Positions 1 to 14,411 of a stretch of DNA of 64,000 nucleotides are shown here, piece by piece. Position 1 is the stretch's first letter. Each line of letters opens with the position of its first letter. The DNA is from Begonia masoniana (lineage: Eukaryota > Streptophyta > Magnoliopsida > Cucurbitales > Begoniaceae): the NCBI GenBank assembly GCA_022432975.1, contig CM039502.1, forward strand, positions 796,375-860,374, written 5' to 3'. The notes below the pieces were generated by a model. The model searched no databases. It was given only the letters and a program-made list of their open reading frames with translations, and was not told where the DNA came from. Position numbers and translations under genes: made by a program.

Positions 1-254
1 TTTATAAATTTTAACAATAATGACATATCGTGTGTAAATGATACATTTTCATTTATTGTTTAAGCATTCCTCTGTGTAAATACGATTTAGAATTTTGTTA
101 TTACGAAAACTTAACTTATACCAGTGAACTGGATGTATAATTTCATATTGTTTAGAAGAGTAAAAAGTGAATGTTTTATAAATATAATTTTATTTATTAA
201 ATAGTAAAATACGTTTTTATTTAACTTCAAAAAACAAATCTATACAGTTTACTA
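1..254. other. AT-rich intergenic DNA
   Basis: No gene is seen. The DNA is AT-rich. A short stretch at about 110-170 is loosely similar to the reverse complement of about 62040-62070, so the inverted similarity listed at 255-600 probably starts here in degenerate form. Confidence 0.5.
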
Positions 255-600
255 TCCAAAATAGATAATATTTTAATAATAGGACTAAAGTCTCCACATT
301 CTCATTATAAATTATCAAATTAAATATATGATAGGGTTGTCGATAATATCATTGTATATTTAAACATTCGAATAACACTTTATATTTCAAGTCACAAATT
401 ATTCTCTTCACTCAGATTACAAATAGAAAAATATGTCTCTAGAATATTAATTATTTACCTAAAAAGGTGTTTTTCTAACCTTCTCAATTGTCATATAAAA
501 TATTCATTTGGTTTGATTTAAAATAAAATTTATTAAGAAAAACAAAAAAAATATTGTTTCCACGTTGGAAAATATCACGAAACTTTTTATATTATCTTTC
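255..600. repeat. Dispersed repeat, inverted copy of 61690-62010
   Basis: This stretch matches the reverse complement of about 61690-62010 closely. Shared blocks include the CATTTGGTTTGATTTAA motif, the AATTGTCATATAAAATATTC motif and the run ending in GTTTCCAC.TTGGAAAATATCA. Differences are scattered substitutions and small indels. It is non-coding. The pair lies 61 kb apart in opposite orientation, so it most likely represents two copies of one dispersed repeat family rather than ends of one element. Confidence 0.75.
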
Positions 601-1029
601 TATGATGTGATGAATATGTGGTAAAAATTTTAAGTGAATTGAATTTGATTTGGTATTTTTTAAAATAATGATGAATAATTTGAGAGTGCGGGGGGCCGAA
701 TTACAACATGCTGCCTCCCGAATTTGTGCGGCCCCCCGCATTTTGTATGTGGCCCCCTGAATTTCTTTGTAATTGCACATTCGGGGCATGCGGCCTCCTG
801 CCAGGGTTTTTTTTGACAGTTTTTAGAACTTTGAGGTTTTGACTGCGAAGACTTTTAGTTCGAGGGTTTTTTCGAGAATTACCCATACTTCAGGGTTGTT
901 TTTGAAATTTACCCTAAAAACTAATTAGATATAAAAATTCAATGCTAGCTATTAATAACAACCAAGTATGCAATGCAGTAGCTTTGAAGTGATCTAAGAA
1001 GATTGTCATAATTAGACACGAGATTATTG
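601..1029. other. Intergenic, with a GC-rich patch
   Basis: No gene is recognised. Positions 685-800 are strikingly GC-rich for this neighbourhood, with G and C runs (a G6 run at about 690 and a C6 run at about 733) and repeated GGCCCCC-like words. The flanks are AT-rich. It may be a fragment of a GC-rich transposon end, but no terminal repeats or target duplication could be assigned. Confidence 0.35.
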
Positions 1030-2880
1030 TTGGGAATAACGTGCCCAACAAGCAAATGTTATGACCATTTTTATTGTTGTAATTAATAAATAAATTTATA
1101 ATTAATTTTTATGTTTGCATTATTCGATATGCTTTTTAAATTCAAAGAAAAATCTTTGATTATTCGTGCAATTTTAAATTTACATATATATTGATATACG
1201 TGAGATTAAATTTTTAAAAAAATAATCACAATAGTTCATGACTTATATTTGAAGTATAGGATCTTCAAATTAATAAAGTCATAAATACAGTTTACTTCGT
1301 TGAGAACGTATAGTCATATCCAGACTATATATGTAGTGACATAAAGTGATTGTATTTTATATAATATGATTATATAGGACTGGACCAGATGAAATTATAT
1401 TGTTTTTATAATATCCGTTAAATGAAGAACAATTAATTTTATCATAATGATGGTCGTATATGTATGATCTTAATTCATTGTATTTAGTAGACTCCTATTT
1501 CATTTTAATTTATTATTTGATTTATTCGGGACAGTTTTGTATGAGTTGCATTACATAAATCTTGTATTTTAGGAATAAATTAAATGAATAGCTGATAATG
1601 TTAATATTGATACAATGAAATCCATAATAGAAGATTCTCTTGTTTGTTAGTTCAGGGATTGAATAATTAGCGCGCAAATTTATAAATGTTATGAATTAAT
1701 TATTCAATCAAGAACTAATGGTAGTCAAGGATAAAGATGTAATATGAGAGGTTAACGGATTTTATACCTAACTCTATTACGAATCTTAATGGAGGATTAA
1801 TACACATGTAATGACTATATCAATGGACATTACTTTGAGTAAATATACTATATAGTTCTAAGAGTGCAACTATAGGTATTTAGTGGAATTACTATAAAGT
1901 TAATAATTGTGTTATTTAATATAAAGAGTTTATATTAATTAACAAATATTATTGGAGCTTAGGACTATAGGTCCATCGGTCCCTCTGTCATCTTATATTA
2001 CTATTTAATTTCCATGTTACAAGAATAAATATATAAATGATTAATTATAATTAATCATTTATAGTCATTCTGATAAATATATTTTGTAATTCAAAATATA
2101 TTTATAGTTTTTATATTTTGAATTCAAAATAAAAAATCTCATTAGATGAGATTTGTTTTAAGGGATTTGAATTATATTTGAAGAATCTCATCAGATAAGA
2201 TTTGATCTTCAAATTTAAGTTAGTTATGTAACAAACTATCAAATCAGATTTTTAAAATTTGAATAAAAGTAGATCTGAAAAATCTGATCAAATTAGATTT
2301 GATCTAAAATTGACTTATAGTTTGTTTAATGTTTAAAAATAGATCTGAATAATCTCATAAAATGAGATTATCTTGAAAAGTTATTTTCATAAATATATTC
2401 TGAAAACTATTTTTAGATTATATAATTAATCGATAAATTGATTTATTAGATAAATCAATTGCTAATCAAATTAGATTTAATTAAATAAGATTTATTTTTT
2501 AAAAATTATTTTTTATTAAAATAAATCTGAAAATTAATTTTAAATCAACCTATAGTCAAATGTGATTTGACAGAGGAGGACTGAAAAACAAATAGTTAGA
2601 GAGAAAATATGTGACCTTTCCGTATTTGATTTTAGAAAAATATTTTCTAAGATCGAAGAGAGACGTCTCGTGTGTTGAAAATACGTCTCTCCACAAATAT
2701 AGGAGTGTATTGCTATTGTAAAAGAGACGCCCACATGTTAGGAAATTTAAGTGTAAAGATCTTCAGGGAAGACTCGACGGTTTCAAAATTTTCGAAAAAA
2801 ATACCTGATTTTGAGTTAAAGCTGTTAAGGTTAGACGGAAGTACCTGAGTAAAAGCGTTGCTCCAAGAGATATCTTTTTT
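1030..2880. mobile_element. Ty1-copia-type LTR relic (probable solo LTR)
   Basis: The segment starts with TGTTGGGAATAACGTGCCCA, the TGTTGGGAATA..CCCAAC start seen in a large family of plant copia LTRs. It contains further landmarks of that family, such as the GGAGCTTAGGACTATAGGTCC block near 1952 and the GAGACGTCTC words near 2660-2730. It has no coding capacity and is AT-rich. The right boundary is uncertain because no matching CA end or target-site duplication could be fixed. It lies directly downstream of the broken HD-Zip gene and may have displaced that gene's last exon. Confidence 0.5.
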
Positions 2881-3204
2881 ATTACTTTACAATCAAAATC
2901 TAATAATTTTTTTCAATGTAGTTTACCTTTTGAAAAATTACATATTTCTCAAAAATAATTTCTTTTATACTAAATATTCAACATATGGTTTTTGATAATT
3001 TTAAAATAGTTTTAAAGTCTCCCATATTATTATTATTATTATTAGGAATTATTATTATTAGGAATAACAGTGAATGAAACTCGAAAACCAACAATTATCT
3101 CAACACAGACTAAGCCTAAGTCGAAGGTCATCACCATGCGTAAAGATTATCATTATAATCTTCAAAGCCATAATTTCGATCAAGTGTAGATAAAAAGAGC
3201 TTGC

Positions 3205-3957
3205 CTTTATTTTCAAATCATCATTTTCCTTGAGCAGATTGTCATAATCAGACATGATTTTATCAAAGCTACACTTGAGCTCGCCGTAGTCTTTCTCCAG
3301 CTGCTTCGTCTTCAACCGAGCTCGTCTGTTCTGAAACCAGATCGCAACTTGTCTCGGCTGTAAACCCAGCCTACTGGCTAGCTCAACTTTTCTCTCTGGT
3401 TCCAGCTTATTTTCTAACTCGAATTTTTTCTCCAGATACTCCACTTGATTCCGAGTTAATCTTCTCTTCTTCCGGTTGTTGAAGACTTCCATAGTCATCT
3501 TCTCCGTTGCTTTCTTCTTTCTCCTCTGGTGGAAACAATGATCCTTCTCCACTCTCACTTGGATTCATATTGTCTTGGGATTTGGAGCCTGCAATAGAGC
3601 GGGAAAAGTGATTCGTTGGAGCATTTTCTGAGTGATTTTCTCGGTAGCCAAACACGCTAGAGGAAGAAAATGTACAAGAAAAGAAACACACCGATTTCTC
3701 CCACAACCAAATAAATGAAAATAAAAATCCAAAATAACCAATTTATCCATCCTATTTCCCCCTCCCGTTAAGCAAACAAAAAGTTAAGAGAACAAGAGAA
3801 GAGAGGAAGAAGTATGGAAAAGAGAAGGAGAAAAACCTTGAAAGGAAGAGGGGGACGTGGGTATCCGGAAGGAATCGCGATGTTTACGAGGAGAAGCAAC
3901 ATTTTCTGTTTGAAATACAACGGTCGTCTCTGAAACACAGACTACGCCGTCCGCCAT
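3205..3957 (-). pseudogene. HD-Zip class I homeobox factor (HAT5/ATHB1-like), frameshifted, 3' exon missing
   Basis: HD-Zip I proteins are nuclear transcription factors that bind CAATNATTG-type sites as dimers. Exon 1 (3957-3837) starts at ATG and encodes about 40 residues ending SPSSFQ, and joins a GSKSQDNMN start in exon 2 (3588 down to about 3205) across a 248-bp GT-AG intron, as in HAT5-type proteins. Exon 2 first encodes an acidic stretch ([19 protein letters not shown]), but the homeodomain ([38 protein letters not shown]) and start of the leucine zipper lie in another frame. The shift is at the conserved QPEKKRRLT junction, near 3460-3470, and fits loss of two bases or gain of one. Residue L replaces the usual W/Y/F in RRARxKTK. 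The zipper exon ends at a possible GC donor (AAAG|GCAAGC); no third exon was found downstream, where copia LTR sequence begins. It could be a pseudogene or a sequencing error plus a distant exon beyond the window; alternatively translation could start at MTMEVFNN just before the homeodomain. Confidence 0.8.
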
Positions 3958-4652
3958 AGCTGATTCACACAGACTTTAAGGTTTACCCAGAAAAAGAAAA
4001 AGCTTACGCTTAGACACAGCTGTAATAGGAAGAAGAAGGAAGCAGAAAGCAGTAGAAGGGAGTTGCAGTATTTGAAAATGGAGGGGAGAGAGAGAGATAG
4101 AGAGAGAGAGTTTCTTCTTCGCTGAAAGGATTACAAGAAGCCAGTTAAAGAGAGTCGAGCAAGGCGGTTCCAGTTCTTAAGAGAGTTCACGCTTCAGCTG
4201 AAATTACTTAAATACTCACGGCGATTCTTCTGATGATCAGAGTATAAAATTATAATAAACAACGATTACTAAATTAAGGAGTGTAAATGGTGGAAAAGAG
4301 TAGGGACAAAATTGTAAGAGAGAGTAAATGACAGCGACGGAGGAGGAGAGAGAGAGAGAAAAGGCCAACGTCCAATCAGTCGTCGTCGAATAGGCAAAGG
4401 GACAGATGATGAGTCATTACCCCTATTCTCTACTTTTGCCCCTCCCTATTTTACCTCCTTTTCTTTTCCTTTTTTGTCCTTTCCTTAAGACCGTACTTCC
4501 CTTTTTGTCCTCATCTCTAAAGCACGTGCTAAAAACAAAGCCTCCATGGGAGCACAGTTTTCTCTAATCAGTAGGGCCAAAAGTCCCAACGTTACTTGTA
4601 TTACTTTACGATAAATAACAATATTAAAGTATTATTATGCGAGCAAATTAAT
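3958..4652 (-). promoter_or_regulatory. 5' flank of the HD-Zip gene
   Basis: No coding region is seen. The stretch is purine-rich with short GA microsatellites at about 4088-4110 and 4345-4360, typical of plant 5' leaders. A G-box-like CACGTG core lies near 4524. No TATA box could be placed with confidence. Confidence 0.35.
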
Positions 4653-4831
4653 TAATTATAATTAGAGCCATAATTAAGTATGATTAAGCTGATTAATATC
4701 TTTCAAAATTAATTAAAATTTATAATAAAAAAATTAATTTAATTAATTAATTTTTTTATTATAAATTTTAATTAATTTTGAAAGATATTAATCAGCTTAA
4801 TCATACTTAATTATGGTTCTAATTATAATTA
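4653..4831. repeat. 179-bp near-perfect palindrome (foldback element)
   Basis: The left arm (4653-4741) is the reverse complement of the right arm (4743-4831) with a single clear mismatch (GAGCC against GGTTC). The centre is at 4742 in an AATT-rich stretch, so there is almost no loop. It is AT-rich and non-coding. It looks like a young foldback or MITE-like element; no target-site duplication could be fixed because the flanks are also AT repeats. A transcript would fold into one long hairpin. Confidence 0.9.
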
Positions 4832-5465
4832 TTATATTATAAGGTGCACTGCGCGCGTTCCAGCGGAAACTGTAATTCGGGAATTGAAAAACGACACGTC
4901 GAATTCCTGACCTGCCCCAAATGTCCTGACCGAGCTAGCTTGTTCATCACCTGCCCGACCCTTCCCTCTACTCTAGTTAAACATGTAATATAAACCGAGA
5001 ATCAAATTTTGTGTTCTGTTTCTTTGAAAATACAAACATAACCTAAGTTTAAAGACAAACCCAGCAAATTAAATGTTCAAAAATTTGATATTTTTCGAAA
5101 ATTTGAGGCCGATATTCAAAGAATTACTCTAAGTCGCTAAGCCAACAAACAAGCACGTGAGAATGTTAGAGTAGTAGTTTGACATCGGAAGTAGCCGTCG
5201 GTGGTGGTATTTCATGGTGTTATGTAGCCGGAAATTATTGTCACGGTATAAATATATTTGTATTATTAAAACTATATATTTTTTCTTGCTCAAAATAAAA
5301 CCTTCCTTTGTGTCAGTCATCTTTGCGTCAGTTACAAAGCTGGCAACTGGGAAGCACTCTTCTGGCCTTCCGGGTTAGGTACTTTACTTCTGGTCTTCCA
5401 TTCCTTTTTGAATTAGAAAGAGACGAGATCGATAAAATGGTAGCTGTAGAATCAAGTATGTACCC

Positions 5466-5498
<33 letters not shown>

Positions 5499-5834
5499 CT
5501 TCTTCTCTTTCTAACCTGGCCTCTTTTTTCACACGAGAATATCTTTATAGTGAATTTGTTGTATTTCTTCCGCTCACTGCGATATCTGCAACTTTAATAG
5601 CAGGCATTTCTGGGTTAAGCTCTAATTACAGGATGTTATTTGATAAAACTTTTTTTTTCCCCTTCGTTTAGGCTTGTCCAATTGAAGGATTTGAGTTGCT
5701 TCCGTGTGCTTTTTATTCCCTAACCTGGGCCTACCTTCCTTTTTTTCGTAATTTCAGGATAGTAGCAGATGGGATTTATTTGGATTTCAGCGTTTTAATG
5801 GTGTCTGCGTTTGATTCTTCTGGGTGTTGAAGTT
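4832..5834 (+). promoter_or_regulatory. Upstream region and probable leader of the kinase gene
   Basis: No protein gene is supported. It holds a short (ATCT)n microsatellite at about 5466-5493. A transcribed leader with an intron ending at about 5759 (ATTTCAG) is plausible for this gene family but rests only on the sequence pattern. Confidence 0.35.
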
Positions 5835-8800
5835 ATGGAGAAAGGAGCTGGAGAAGGTAAAGCGGAGAATTGGGAGATAGGAGAATCAAATGAAAAGAAG
5901 AAGAGGAAGAAGAATAAGGGAGACGTTGATGGTGAAGAAGAAGTAGCTGGGTGTTGGATTGCTCTGAAAACTTTGGGAAATTGCATTTCTTCAAGATCCA
6001 AAGTTGATAGCTCAGTTCGTGGGACTGGGACCAGTACTGTTTATGGTACATTCTTATATTCCTCACAATTATCTTCTTTGAACTTGTATGCATCAATTTT
6101 TCCTTGATTTTACTATTCTCTTTCCTATACTTCAGTTATGCTTTTGCATTTCTAATTATAATTGTCAAGCACATTGCTATGGGCATTACATACATATGAT
6201 CTATTGTAAAATTACGTCTACAGTTCTCGGTGTTTGGAACAATATGGCATTGTTTTCCGAAGGTGGAAAGAAAAGCCTATAGTAATGAAGATATGTAATT
6301 GATTTTACGGCGGCAAAATGGAAGCAAGATTGAGATTGTGGAAGACAAATTGGGAGGTTAGAAATGATCGAAAGATTGAGAAGTACATGAAATTTTGGTA
6401 TGGAGAGGAAAACACTAATGATTTGTCCAAAAATGAATCTTCTAACCAAGAAGTCTATTATAGAGGTCCAGTTACCATAATGTGAAACCTCTAAATTAAG
6501 AAAATATGTGAGTGGGAGCAACTATTAATTATACGAAATTGATAAAATTTGAACTTAAAATTGTTTTATAACTTGCCTAAAATTCATTGTCTTACATGTT
6601 AGATAAATTTATTTATAGGGAAATCTTATTTGCTATTGTTGGGTTTACTCAATCAACAAATTATGTTTAGAAAATTTTGATATGATTGTGTGCAGGCGTA
6701 GCTTCACTCGAGTATTGTTTTTTGAATTTGAAATGTTTCTAGACCTGTGGATCAAGTTCTTTGGTGCCATTTCTGGCTATTGATTTATGGTTTGGTAAAG
6801 TGTGAGGAAGGCAAGTGAGATAAGTTATGTGTTGAAATAGACACCATTTCAGTGTGTCTATCTTAGAAAGGTAGTTGCTTTCAGATAAATTTTCAAGTTA
6901 AGAGAATTAAAAGAGATGTTATAAGGTAGTAAGGGTTATCCCAGCTAAGATCTCTTCTGTCATGGAGGTTGGCTGACAACAAAAATGGTTGTATAGTTAA
7001 AATATACCATTTAAGTAAACGTTATATGGATTAATCATGATCTTAAGTTGCTTAAGAATCACCATTTCAGTGTGAGTATCTATTGTAATATTTTCTTCGT
7101 TGCTTAATGAGCTGTAAATAAATCAGCACCTGATACAAGCAGAGATCAACCGGAAATTACTGGGGTATCTTCAACGACAACTAGCAATAGCAATGGAGAG
7201 GGCAGTTCATCCAATTCCAGGCTGGATGAGGAACTTAAAATTTTTCCGCATCTCAGAAAATTTGCATTTAATGATCTTAAGTTGGCAACGAGGAATTTCA
7301 GACCCGAGAGCCTTCTCGGTGAAGGTGGTTTTGGCTGTGTCTTCAAGGGGTGGATCGAAGAAAATGGAACTGCTCCAGTAAAGCCCGGTACAGGTCTTAC
7401 TGTTGCAGTTAAGACGCTCAACCTTGATGGCCTTCAGGGTCACAAAGAATGGATGGTTCGGAACGTTTCTCATCTTTCTTTTTCTCTGTCAAATGACATG
7501 ATTTGTGAAATAATAATACTTTTCTTTGCTTCTTGTTTTGATTTGGATTTTCGTTAATGTTACCAGGCTGAAGTAAATTTTCTCAGTGACCTTGTGCATA
7601 CTAACTTGGTGAAACTTGTGGGGTACTGCTACGAAGACGATCAGAGGTTGCTAGTGTATGAATTTATGCCGCGAGGAAGCTTGGAAAATCACCTTTTCCG
7701 AAGTATGAAGCCGAATTTTAAACATTATTATATTAACCTTGATTCATTTGGTCGCTATATTTCTCTCTCTCGATATAAAATTTGCACTTTTTGCATTTAT
7801 GCTTCTTAATTAAAAGTTCTCATGTATATGCAGGATCTTTACCTCTTCCATGGTTTATGAGGATCAAAATTGCGTTAGGTGCCGCAAAGGGTCTTGCTTT
7901 TCTCCACAAGGAAGCGAAAAGGCCTGTGATATACCGTGATTTTAAGACATCGAACATTCTATTAGATGCAGTATGTGATAACTTCTACAACAAAATACTA
8001 TTCCCCCTAAGTTTTCTTGTTCTTCTCCTGGTTTAACATACTTCTTCAGGACTACAATGCCAAGCTTTCTGATTTTGGACTCGCCAAAGATGGTCCAGAG
8101 GGAGACAAAACCCACGTCTCCACCCGAGTCATGGGAACATATGGTTATGCAGCTCCTGAATATGTAATGACTGGTATGTTTGGTAGTTTTATCTCAGATA
8201 TTCTTCTACTCAAAAGAATCGTTATTCTTCGTCAGGCTCACACTACTTAGTATCTACAAATGAATTTAGTGCAATATCTCAAAGAAATATCTACCTTGCT
8301 ATGTTCTTAATTTCCTTGGAAGTAATATAAAATAGTGCCTTCCAGTCCTGCAATTATCAATAAACGTCAAACAATCATAAGTCTGCTATGCATTTCTGCC
8401 AGTAGCTGGATCTAACTTGTTCAGTCCAATTTGGCATCTTATGCAGATTAGTTCTATGGTCATCTGAAAAAGTGAAAAAATTTGGGTGGTCAGATGTTGG
8501 ATTCGCTGGCCTTGTACCTCAGGCCGGCCTGTAAGCCCTTTTTTTAAGCGTAGCACCGCGATGCTAACCTTAAAAAAGGAGCCTGTGGGACGGTTTGGTA
8601 AATTTTAGCTCAGCGTTGTGGCGCTCTTTATAAAATCACCTTATAAAAGTTGGCCCATCTACGGAAACAAAGGGCCGGGCTCGGCCAGCGGTCAGCCAGG
8701 GCCCCTAAAATCTGGCCCGCCATAGGCCGGGCTACAGGCTGGTTGCTGACCCTGAAAAGGGTGTGCTTATATACTTTGGAACTATGTGATCTATTACAAA

Positions 8801-9383
8801 TATGAACCATATCATGATAGAACTTCTACACAGCAATGCCTACTTTCTGGCCTTATCTTATGAATGTACTTCTTCTGCAGGACATCTCACGTCTAAGAGT
8901 GATGTGTACAGTTTTGGCGTAGTTCTTCTTGAAATATTAACCGGAAGAAGATCTATGGACAAAAACAGACCAAATGGAGAGCACAACCTTGTTGAGTGGG
9001 CTCGACCATATCTTGTAGAGAGAAAACGGTTTTACCGGTTGATAGATCCACGACTTGAAGGTCACTTTTCAATAAAGGGTGCTCAGAGAGCAACTCAATT
9101 GGCTGCCCATTGCCTTAACAGAGACCCAAAAACCAGACCTTTAATGAGTGAAGTCGTTGAGGCGTTAAAGCCTCTGCCGAACCTCAGGGACATGGCAAGC
9201 TCTTTATACAATTTTCAGAACATTACAAGCTCAAATGTTAAGAATGGTGTGGTTATTCAAGGAGGATCGCGTTCAAGGAATGGACAGCTACTTAGAAGCC
9301 CTTCTGTTGTAAATGGTTCTCACCTTTCTCCTTATCACTATAATCACCCCTATCCTTCTCCTAAACCAGTGGCTAAATCATAG
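5835..9383 (+). CDS. Receptor-like cytoplasmic kinase, RLCK-VII (PBL34/35/36-like)
   Basis: This is a Ser/Thr protein kinase of 479 residues that in its family relays signals from cell-surface immune receptors. Six exons join in frame: 5835-6045, 7127-7455, 7567-7702, 7834-7970, 8050-8173 and 8881-9383, all with GT-AG introns. The N-terminal tail is lysine-rich (residues 20-28) and contains [17 protein letters not shown], typical of the PBL34-36 group. The kinase domain shows the P-loop GEGGFG (135-140), the ATP-anchoring lysine in TVAVK (K166), the catalytic [12 protein letters not shown] (D261), DFG (279-281), the activation segment ending [14 protein letters not shown] and the [17 protein letters not shown] motif. 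All key residues are present, so it should be active. The serine/asparagine-rich tail ends PKPVAKS. The ATG at 5835 was chosen because the family's conserved start region follows it. It is convergent with the DUF1338 gene, whose stop lies 339 bp away. Confidence 0.95.
8490..8775. repeat. GC-rich insert in kinase intron 5
   Basis: Intron 5 (8174-8880) is the longest after intron 1 and contains a GC-rich stretch unlike the rest of the intron. It holds repeated GGCCGGGCT-like words (8517, 8670, 8727) and a small inverted motif around AGCGTAGCACCGCGATGCTA (8548). GGGCC/GGCCGGGC-rich ends are common in hAT-type MITEs, but no terminal repeats or 8-bp duplication could be assigned. Confidence 0.35.
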
Positions 9384-9721
9384 CATTGGATTTTGCAAAT
9401 TGTCCTCCTATTTGACCCATCTCTTTTGCTTGTTTGATTTCTTCTCAAGTATAGCTATATGTTACGTAAAAATATTTGATATCAGACTACCGGGTACAGA
9501 TTTTACAGCTCTGTTTGTAAATCTCATTTACCCCCTTTTGTCATTTTATTTAAATAACAAATTTCAATAACCATTTTTCAGATTTGCAAGAAAATAAGAG
9601 AGAAACAGAAAGCCAGTTTTCTTCTCGAACATAATGCTCCAAATTCGAAAAACAGACCTTTATTCTTTCAGTTTGTGCAATTTACAAAGTTCATTTGAGC
9701 ATCGACATTAGCGGCTTCTCC
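9384..9721. terminator. Convergent 3' ends of kinase and DUF1338 genes
   Basis: The 338 bp between the two stop codons should hold both 3' untranslated regions and polyadenylation sites. AATAA-type words are seen near 9552-9570 on the plus strand. No other feature is seen. Confidence 0.4.
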
Positions 9722-11639
9722 CTATGCAGCTTTTCTGGTCAGCTGCTCCTTGGATGTGCTTTCGAAAATCTTATCAGCATTTCCAACCTCAAATCCATCT
9801 CTCCTATGGAACTCTTTAACCTGCAATTTGGATTCATATACATGTTTCATTTGGGTAAACATCTTTTTAGGTAAATTCATAAAGCTTTCCACCAGAAAAT
9901 GAATGGTCCGAGAAAGAAAATGGCATAAGTAGACTACCTCTGTATCTGGTATATTTCTATATTGAGGCAAAATGAGGCGTTCTGCGAATTCAATATAAGA
10001 ACAAGGGACTGTTGCAGTGACCCCATCGGAAAATTCAAACGAGATTGAATCAGCTACTGTTGAACTTTGCAGCAGAAGCCCATCTGGGCTCACTGTTAAA
10101 GGAATGATCAAGATGTTAATCATTGTTTTTACTTCTTACCTCCACCAAAACAAGCTGGAAGAAACAAGTAACAAACCTTTAAGAACTCCTCCTTCAGAAT
10201 TCAATCTGAATTCATTCTTTTCTATGAACTCATTCAGGTTTTTGATCTTCCTCAATTCGGATTTCAGTCGATGAGTGGAAATAGTGAGATGGTTCAGTGC
10301 ATAACCATTGACAAGGGTCCAAGCTGCATACTCACTTTCGCTGGGCATTATCAAAAGAAAAATAAAGTCAATCATGAACAAGGGAAGAGGACATCTCTAA
10401 CTCGTTAATTCAATTTATTTGTCAACTCTTGCTTACCTTGACAATTGCTGAAATTCAGAATACAATGGCTTGTCCCATGTTAAAGCGCCCATAGAACTTG
10501 CCAAAGCAGCGTGCTTATATCCATTTCCAGAGATATCAGTGTACTTTCTGATTATTTTCTGAACATATAAAAAGGCAGTCAACCCAAAAAAAGAATGTTA
10601 TATAGAAACCAATGAGAAGTTGTCCATGCAATAAACAAAAGGATGAGAAATTGCTTGATCAGAGCAGTCACAGAGAGAAGAAGCATTTGGAGTGAGTGCC
10701 AATCACTTCCAAGCGATGGGTATTTCAATTAAGTATGATGAAAATTTTGGGTAATATTGCCCAAATCCAAAATTTAGTCTGAAAATTGTATTGTATTGTG
10801 TTAATCATGTGCATTATTACCATGAAGATCTGCATGGTAGCGTTGTCATTTAAAGAGAGTGCTTAAAAAAGCATATTAAAGTCCTGTAAAACAAACCTGG
10901 GTTTGTTGACTTAACTGATCCACAAGAAGTTCTGAGATAAATATTCTGGGTAAAGGCCCATAAACACCAACACCCTCATCGAGAACAGAAAGTTTAGGAG
11001 GAGAAAACCACAATGCTTTCAATTTTTTGGCTGGAAATCTTAATTCCTCGCGTTGGGTGTAGCCAAATTCCAGAAAAAAATTGGCTATGGAGTCAATCCC
11101 ATGGCCATTTACCTATTTAGAGTGATTATAGAAAACTTCCAATTCAGCCACAAGAAAAATAGCTGAAAAGAGGGAAAGTTCTAAGAGAGAGAGAGAGAGA
11201 CCCCAAACGTTCTAAATGCAAGGTGATCATAGCAGAGAGGCTCATTGTCAATTGACCCAACCAGCTCCAAAATGGCTTTAGCTGTTGGATTCCGACTCAA
11301 GTACACAGTCTCCATACTTGCCAACGTACTCCTGAGAAAGGATTGAGAACCCTACAACATTCATCGCACTTCGATAATAATTTTCACAATCTGCCAAAAC
11401 AATATGATTCATTCATTAAAAAAGTTCCGCACCTTGAGGGAGGATTCTCGCGATCCATTTCCAGGCTCTGAGCCAGCAGAAAGAGATAGGTTTTTTCTTC
11501 CAATCGAAGTAACAATGCCAGAAAATGAAGAAGAAGAAGGTGTTTTCTTGACGAGGGAAACGAAATCGCGACAGCTTCGGTCAAGAGAAGATGGAAAACA
11601 AGACGAAAGAGAGGCCAAAGCAGCAGTGTTCTTCATCAT
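9722..11639 (-). CDS. Plastid DUF1338 protein, 2-oxoadipate dioxygenase/decarboxylase family (rice FLO7 / At1g07040 type)
   Basis: Members convert 2-oxoadipate to 2-hydroxyglutarate with Fe(II) in lysine breakdown; the rice homologue FLO7 acts in amyloplasts of the endosperm. Seven exons join in frame (11639-11433, 11351-11202, 11112-10897, 10558-10437, 10340-10177, 10092-9938, 9820-9722) to give 370 residues. The first exon (69 residues) is Ser-rich and fits a plastid transit peptide. The VOC-like metal site is visible: DHLAFR (H112, with R116) in exon 2, GYALNHLT (H249) in exon 5, and a Glu in YIEFAER (319-325) in exon 6, matching the His-His-Glu triad and substrate arginine known from bacterial HglS. 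The C-terminus ends EQLTRKAA. The ATG at 11639 is doubled (MMKN). The gene looks intact. Its 5' end faces the CT microsatellite and the HIR gene, so the two genes are divergently arranged. Confidence 0.93.
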
Positions 11640-11807
11640 GGCGGAGGCTACAACGGGCAGTCTTCTGCTTCAAGATGATCTCTTCGCTCCCGCAAGCTCC
11701 CCCATGTATGCCATTTCCTGCTTCCGATGTTGGCTCCACGCAACTGCCACGTGCTATTTCTTTTTTTAATTATTATTTAATTTTAATGTGAGGAAAAAGA
11801 TATTTTC

Positions 11808-14411
<2,604 letters not shown>

